64,000 nt of DNA from Candidatus Planktophila versatilis. GTDB taxonomy: Bacteria; Actinomycetota; Actinomycetes; Nanopelagicales; Nanopelagicaceae. The DNA lies in the NCBI RefSeq assembly GCF_002288105.1, contig NZ_CP016774.1, positions 1 to 64,000 of the forward strand, in the 5' to 3' direction. The position numbers and the translations under genes were made by a program. Of this stretch, positions 61,198 to 64,000 are shown one piece after another (position 1 is the first letter of the stretch; every line of letters starts with the position of its first letter). The notes beneath the pieces are model-generated. The model worked only from the letters and a program-made list of their open reading frames with translations, ran no database searches and was not told the origin of the DNA.

Positions 61198-61667
61198 TTA
61201 AACCCTAAGGTCTTATAAAGACCCTTACCTGCTTCATTATCTTCATCAACATAGAGCATTCCTTGTGTGATGCCCTTATTCTTTAAGTAGATCAGGCCTT
61301 GTGTGCACAGGGCTTTGCCAATTCCTTTTCCTGAATGTGCAGGGTCAACACCGATTACGTAAAGTTCACCAATAGGCTCTTTATTGACGAGATCTTGATG
61401 GATCTTTGTCCAGCAGAAGCCAACAATTCTCTCCTCACTTACACATAAGAGGAAACCATGTGGATCAAACCAAGGCTCATGCATACGGTTCTCTAAATCT
61501 GCCATCGCCCAATTACCTTGGTCTGGGTGGGTGCTAAAGATTTCATTGTTTAGCTCTAGCCAGAGCTTGGGGTGTAGTTGGGTATCAAAGGTGATGATGT
61601 GAAAGTTATGTGTAACCGGGGTAACTGGTTCTGCTAGTGAGCGATGGAGTTTAAGAATACGGCGCAT
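61194..61667 (-). CDS. GNAT acetyltransferase matching the C-terminal half of mycothiol synthase MshD
   Basis: 157 residues with one GNAT domain. Typical MshD C-terminal marks are all present: LWLELNNEIFSTHPDQGNWA, ENRMHEPWFDPHGFLLCVSE, VGFCWTKIH, GELYVIGVDPAHSGKGIGKA and LYVDEDNEAGKGLYKTLGF. MshD is normally about 300 residues with two GNAT domains; here the protein starts at the interdomain linker (RSLAEPV) and ends right after GFN. No N-terminal half lies next to it: glnR ends 2 bp upstream. It would acetylate Cys-GlcN-Ins, if active. Its end overlaps the convergent aminotransferase gene by 4 bp. Confidence 0.82.
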   Translation of the reverse strand: MRRILKLHRSLAEPVTPVTHNFHIITFDTQLHPKLWLELNNEIFSTHPDQGNWAMADLENRMHEPWFDPHGFLLCVSEERIVGFCWTKIHQDLVNKEPIGELYVIGVDPAHSGKGIGKALCTQGLIYLKNKGITQGMLYVDEDNEAGKGLYKTLGFN

Positions 61668-61669
61668 TG

Positions 61670-62383
61670 CTACACAAGCTCAGAGATAGCTGATTCCTTG
61701 CCACCACTTTGAACAGTGAAGCGGTATCCAACGTTGCGCACGGTGCCAATGACAGATTCAAACTCTGGACCAAGCTTTGAGCGAAGGCGACGGATGTGAA
61801 CATCTACCGTGCGCGTGCCGCCGAAGTAGTCATAGCCCCAGATCTCTTGCAGAAGTTGGGCGCGTGAAAATACCCGACCAGGATGTTGAGCAAGGTATTT
61901 AAGGAGTTCAAACTCTTTAAAGGTCAGATCGAGCGCGGTTCCCTTAATTTTTGCAGTGTAAGAATGTTCGTCAATGACAACGTCGCCTTGGCGAATTTCA
62001 GATGAGGTGGGATCACTTGCCTGGGTGTGGGCAGCGTGGGCACCGACTGCGATACGAATACGTGCATCTACTTCAGCTGGGCCGGCAGTGTCGAGAATGA
62101 CATCGGTAAAACCCCAATCTGCAGCAAATGCAGATAGTCCACCTTCAGTAGTAATTGCAATGATCGGAGCGCCTACACCTGTTGTGGCAAGTAAACGTGT
62201 GAGTGATTTAGCTGCTGGAAAATCACGACGGGCATCAATAAAGACGATATCCATTACCGGTGTATCAATCAGAACTGATGCTTCAAGGGGTGCCACCTTG
62301 CAAGTGTGTTGCAAGAGGGCAAGTGCTGGCAGCACGTCAGCACTTGCTGCATGCGAATTTGTCAGTAGCAACACCTTGGCCAT
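61670..62383 (-). CDS. glnR: GlnR-type orphan response regulator
   Basis: GlnR is the global nitrogen regulator of Actinobacteria, an OmpR-family protein without partner kinase. From ATG at 62383, 237 residues. Marks: [39 protein letters not shown] with the receiver Asp, [20 protein letters not shown] then [16 protein letters not shown], both very close to GlnR, and the winged-helix DNA-binding domain with [20 protein letters not shown] and [14 protein letters not shown] longer frame (to 62419) overlaps the divergent gene; TATTCT lies exactly 6 nt before 62383. Confidence 0.88.
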   Translation of the reverse strand: MAKVLLLTNSHAASADVLPALALLQHTCKVAPLEASVLIDTPVMDIVFIDARRDFPAAKSLTRLLATTGVGAPIIAITTEGGLSAFAADWGFTDVILDTAGPAEVDARIRIAVGAHAAHTQASDPTSSEIRQGDVVIDEHSYTAKIKGTALDLTFKEFELLKYLAQHPGRVFSRAQLLQEIWGYDYFGGTRTVDVHIRRLRSKLGPEFESVIGTVRNVGYRFTVQSGGKESAISELV

Positions 62384-62388
62384 TGTGT

Positions 62389-62395
62389 GAGAATA
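62389..62395. promoter_or_regulatory. Overlapping divergent -10 elements of glnR and thioredoxin-like gene
   Basis: Minus-strand TATTCT (62390-62395) is 6 nt before the glnR ATG; plus-strand GAGAAT (62389-62394) is 6 nt before the GTG at 62401. The two hexamers share five bases in a 17-bp spacer. Confidence 0.55.
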
Positions 62396-62400
62396 CTCTT

Positions 62401-62814
62401 GTGAAAACCTATCTTCCACTCGCGATTGTCATAGCCCTCTCAACGGCCTATGGCTTCTGGTGGAAGGCCAACCAGGGAGCAATCCGTACCAAGAAGGCGG
62501 TTCCTGGCCATCGCTTGAATGCGCAGATCTTGGGTGAGGCACTGGGCGCTCGCGCCACCATGGTGCAGTTCTCATCAGCTTTCTGCACACCGTGCCGGGC
62601 CACACACTCACTTCTCGCACAAATGGTGGAGAGCATGAGCGATGTGAAACACATTCAAGTCGATGCCGAATCCCACCTAGAACTAGTGCGGGAATTAGAT
62701 ATTCGTTCAACTCCCACAACACTGTTCATCAATAGCCAAGGCATTGAAGTGGGTCGGGCAGCTGGCACACCCAAGCGCGATCAAGTCTTGGCCGCCCTTG
62801 CCAACATCGCCTAA
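62401..62814 (+). CDS. Membrane-anchored thioredoxin-like protein
   Basis: 137 residues from GTG at 62401. One N-terminal membrane segment ([19 protein letters not shown]), then a thioredoxin fold facing outside, with the redox motif [11 protein letters not shown] (CxxC variant CTPC, residues about 60-63) and [20 protein letters not shown] containing the cis-Pro. It likely reduces or oxidises extracytoplasmic thiols. An upstream ATG at 62260 would lie inside the divergent glnR gene and is not credible. The DUF4395 gene follows on the same strand; this pairing is common in Actinobacteria. Confidence 0.85.
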   Translation: MKTYLPLAIVIALSTAYGFWWKANQGAIRTKKAVPGHRLNAQILGEALGARATMVQFSSAFCTPCRATHSLLAQMVESMSDVKHIQVDAESHLELVRELDIRSTPTTLFINSQGIEVGRAAGTPKRDQVLAALANIA

Positions 62815-62816
62815 CC

Positions 62817-62829
62817 GCGAATTATTCGC
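62817..62829. repeat. Perfect palindrome between thioredoxin-like and DUF4395 genes
   Basis: GCGAAT-T-ATTCGC, a 13-bp palindrome directly after the thioredoxin stop. A second looser inverted repeat, TTAGG-N6-CCTAA (62843-62858), covers the DUF4395 -10 region and could be an operator. Function unknown. Confidence 0.45.
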
Positions 62830-62855
62830 AAGTGGTCTTTTGTTAGGTGATTGCC

Positions 62856-62861
62856 TAATCT
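62856..62861 (+). promoter_or_regulatory. -10 element, leaderless DUF4395 promoter
   Basis: TAATCT, exactly 6 nt before the ATG at 62868. Confidence 0.5.
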
Positions 62862-62867
62862 TCACTC

Positions 62868-63314
62868 ATGTCTGAAGTATTAGATAACAAAGAAGTTGCA
62901 AAGATCTATATCGATGCACGTGGTCCCCGTTTTGGTGCAACGATTACAACAATTGTTCTTGCCATCGCACTGGTTACCCAGAACAAGTGGGTCATAGTTG
63001 CGCAAGGTCTTGTCTTTCTGATTGGCGCAGTCAAAGGCCCACAGTTCACCCCTTATGGTCTGATCTTTAAGAACGTGATCAAGCCACGTCTGAATGGTGT
63101 GGCACCAACTGAAGATGTACGCCCACCCAAGTTTGCCCAAGCCGTTGGTTTTGTATTCGCACTTATTGCCGGCATCGCAGCATTTGCCGGTGCCGATCTG
63201 GTCTTTACTATCGCAGTGGGCGCAGCCCTTGCTGCTGCCATTCTTAATGCCGCCTTTAATTACTGCCTTGGCTGCGAGATGTACCTGCTGATAGTCCGCT
63301 TCACTTCCAAGTAA
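62868..63314 (+). CDS. DUF4395 family membrane protein
   Basis: 148 residues with four hydrophobic segments. Family marks are IDARGPRFGATITTIVLAIA at the start, GPQFTPYGLIFKNVIKPRL in the loop, and the C-terminal NAAFNYCLGCEMYLLIVR, whose CLGC pair is conserved in DUF4395 and suggests thiol chemistry. It is found next to thioredoxin-like genes, as here. Biochemical role unknown. Confidence 0.85.
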   Translation: MSEVLDNKEVAKIYIDARGPRFGATITTIVLAIALVTQNKWVIVAQGLVFLIGAVKGPQFTPYGLIFKNVIKPRLNGVAPTEDVRPPKFAQAVGFVFALIAGIAAFAGADLVFTIAVGAALAAAILNAAFNYCLGCEMYLLIVRFTSK

Positions 63315-63328
63315 TAGGAAAAAGAAAG

Positions 63329-63334
63329 TAGACT
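63329..63334 (+). promoter_or_regulatory. -10 element, leaderless Fur-family promoter
   Basis: TAGACT, exactly 6 nt before the ATG at 63341. Confidence 0.5.
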
Positions 63335-63340
63335 TCAGTC

Positions 63341-63748
63341 ATGGCTGATAAGCATGAGCTCCATGAAAAAGGTTTACGTCTGACACCACAGCGTGAACTT
63401 GTTCTCGCTGCTGTGCGCGCACTTGGCCATGCAACCCCGGAAGAGGTAGCGGAAAAAGTACGCCAGACACATCCTGGAATTAATTTATCTACTGTTTATC
63501 GCAACCTAGAAACACTAGAAAATGTAGGACTTGTGCAGCACACCCACCTTGGCCACGGTGGTGCTACCTATCACGCGGCAGCAGAGCTCACCCATTTACA
63601 CCTTGTCTGTGGCACCTGCGGATCTGTGGGCGATGCACCAATCGATGTGGCAGCTAACTTTGTGCAGAATCTTTCTGATGACTTTGGTTTTAAAACTGAT
63701 GTCACACACTTTGCCATCTATGGCACATGTGCCACCTGTGTTAAGTAA
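63341..63748 (+). CDS. Fur family metal-dependent regulator (Fur/Zur/PerR)
   Basis: 135 residues. Winged helix with GLRLTPQRELVLAAVRAL and INLSTVYRNLETLENVGLVQ (residues about 10-65), the metal region HTHLGHGGATYHAAAELTHL followed by HLVCGTCGSVGD, and a second CxxC at the C-terminus (GTCATC). Two CxxC pairs bind structural zinc. Whether it senses iron, zinc or peroxide cannot be settled from sequence. It precedes the YgfZ-like gene by 5 bp. Confidence 0.9.
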   Translation: MADKHELHEKGLRLTPQRELVLAAVRALGHATPEEVAEKVRQTHPGINLSTVYRNLETLENVGLVQHTHLGHGGATYHAAAELTHLHLVCGTCGSVGDAPIDVAANFVQNLSDDFGFKTDVTHFAIYGTCATCVK

Positions 63749-63753
63749 GAGCA

Positions 63754-64000
63754 ATGACTGCCGTATTTGTCGAAGATGGCCCCGATAAGGGTGCGATTTG
63801 GCATTTCGGTGAACCTAATAAAGAACAACGCGCACTTCTAGCGGGCGCCGCATGGGCAGACCTCTCGCATTTAGCTGTGGTTGCAGTGACAGGTGAAGAC
63901 CGCCTGAAATGGCTCCATGATTTAACAACACAGCATTTACTTGAGTTTGGTGTTGGAATCTGGACATCAGCGCTGATTTTAGATCCGCAAGGACATGTGG
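63754..64000 (+). CDS. Folate-binding YgfZ/GcvT-like protein, 5' part
   Basis: Only the first 82 residues lie in the window; the frame is open at the end. The stretch AGAAWADLSHLAVVAVTGED followed by RLKWLHDLTTQHL is typical of the YgfZ/GcvT-like family, tetrahydrofolate-binding proteins that help iron-sulfur cluster assembly. ATG at 63754, 5 bp after the Fur-family stop. It continues beyond 64000. Confidence 0.8.
   Translation, partial: MTAVFVEDGPDKGAIWHFGEPNKEQRALLAGAAWADLSHLAVVAVTGEDRLKWLHDLTTQHLLEFGVGIWTSALILDPQGHV

Noticed and set aside
62843-62858. TTAGG-N6-CCTAA as an IdeR/DtxR iron box
   Set aside because: The known box has a 9-bp gap between these outer arms and inner matching bases; here the gap is 6 bp. 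Kept only as an unspecified inverted repeat.
1-64000. CRISPR arrays, insertion sequences, prophage genes, tRNA or rRNA genes
   Set aside because: No repeat-spacer pattern, transposase, integrase or structural phage protein, and no tRNA/rRNA sequence was recognised in the spacers.

Overview
This window looks like the replication-origin end of a small, streamlined, high-order actinobacterial chromosome, most like the freshwater acI / Nanopelagicales group (Ca. Planktophila or Ca. Nanopelagicus). The reasons are dnaA-oriC-dnaN-recF-dciA at the left end, a dnaK-grpE-dnaJ-hspR operon with HAIR-type operators, GlnR and MshD-like proteins, K+-independent H+-pyrophosphatase, a moderate GC content that is low for Actinobacteria, very short spacers and many 1-8 bp gene overlaps. 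The taxonomic call is inference; no rRNA, tRNA, insertion sequence, prophage or CRISPR array was seen.

Layout. 1-4594: replication genes and oriC. 4595-8400: heat-shock operon (dnaK, grpE, a zinc-finger-less J-protein, hspR) under two tandem HspR boxes; it occupies the place where gyrB/gyrA usually follow in Actinobacteria. 8397-12169: DUF1501/DUF1800 exported-protein pair, pyrE, DedA. 12194-17779: a fructoside-utilisation locus (GH32 hydrolase, solute-binding protein, two permeases, LacI regulator; no ATPase in the locus), with a stable hairpin between binding protein and permeases. 17931-29621: H+-pyrophosphatase, topA, a VapBC-type toxin-antitoxin pair with a clear operator, galE, an MFS-thymidylate kinase fusion, holB and an exported peptidase-like hydrolase.

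29637-58048 is dominated by surface-glycan genes. 31676-48828 is visibly AT-richer, uses AGA/AGG arginine codons much more than the flanks, and switches strand about every one to three genes: rmlC-rmlB-rmlA without rmlD, a DegT aminotransferase, nucleotide-sugar epimerases, at least seven glycosyltransferases, two methyltransferases and an ABC flippase. One glycosyltransferase is broken by a single in-frame TGA, another appears to start at ATT. 48972-56127 holds a sigma factor with a transmembrane anchor and an extracytoplasmic domain, a secreted S-layer-like protein with a multi-hairpin leader and a strong terminator, an O-antigen-ligase/polymerase-like protein and a UDP-HexNAc-type dehydrogenase; 56091-58048 carries a GDP-mannose-3,5-epimerase-like protein and another epimerase. 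A likely pathway is nucleotide-sugar synthesis, glycan assembly on a lipid carrier, ABC-dependent flipping, then ligation to the envelope or surface protein.

58147-64000: fructokinase-type sugar kinase, aldose epimerase, class-III aminotransferase, a half-length MshD-like acetyltransferase, GlnR, a membrane-anchored thioredoxin, DUF4395, a Fur-family regulator and the start of a YgfZ/GcvT-like gene.

A recurring signal across the window is a -10 hexamer of form TANNNT placed exactly 6 nt before the start codon of at least 14 genes on both strands, which points to widespread leaderless transcription and fixes many start codons.
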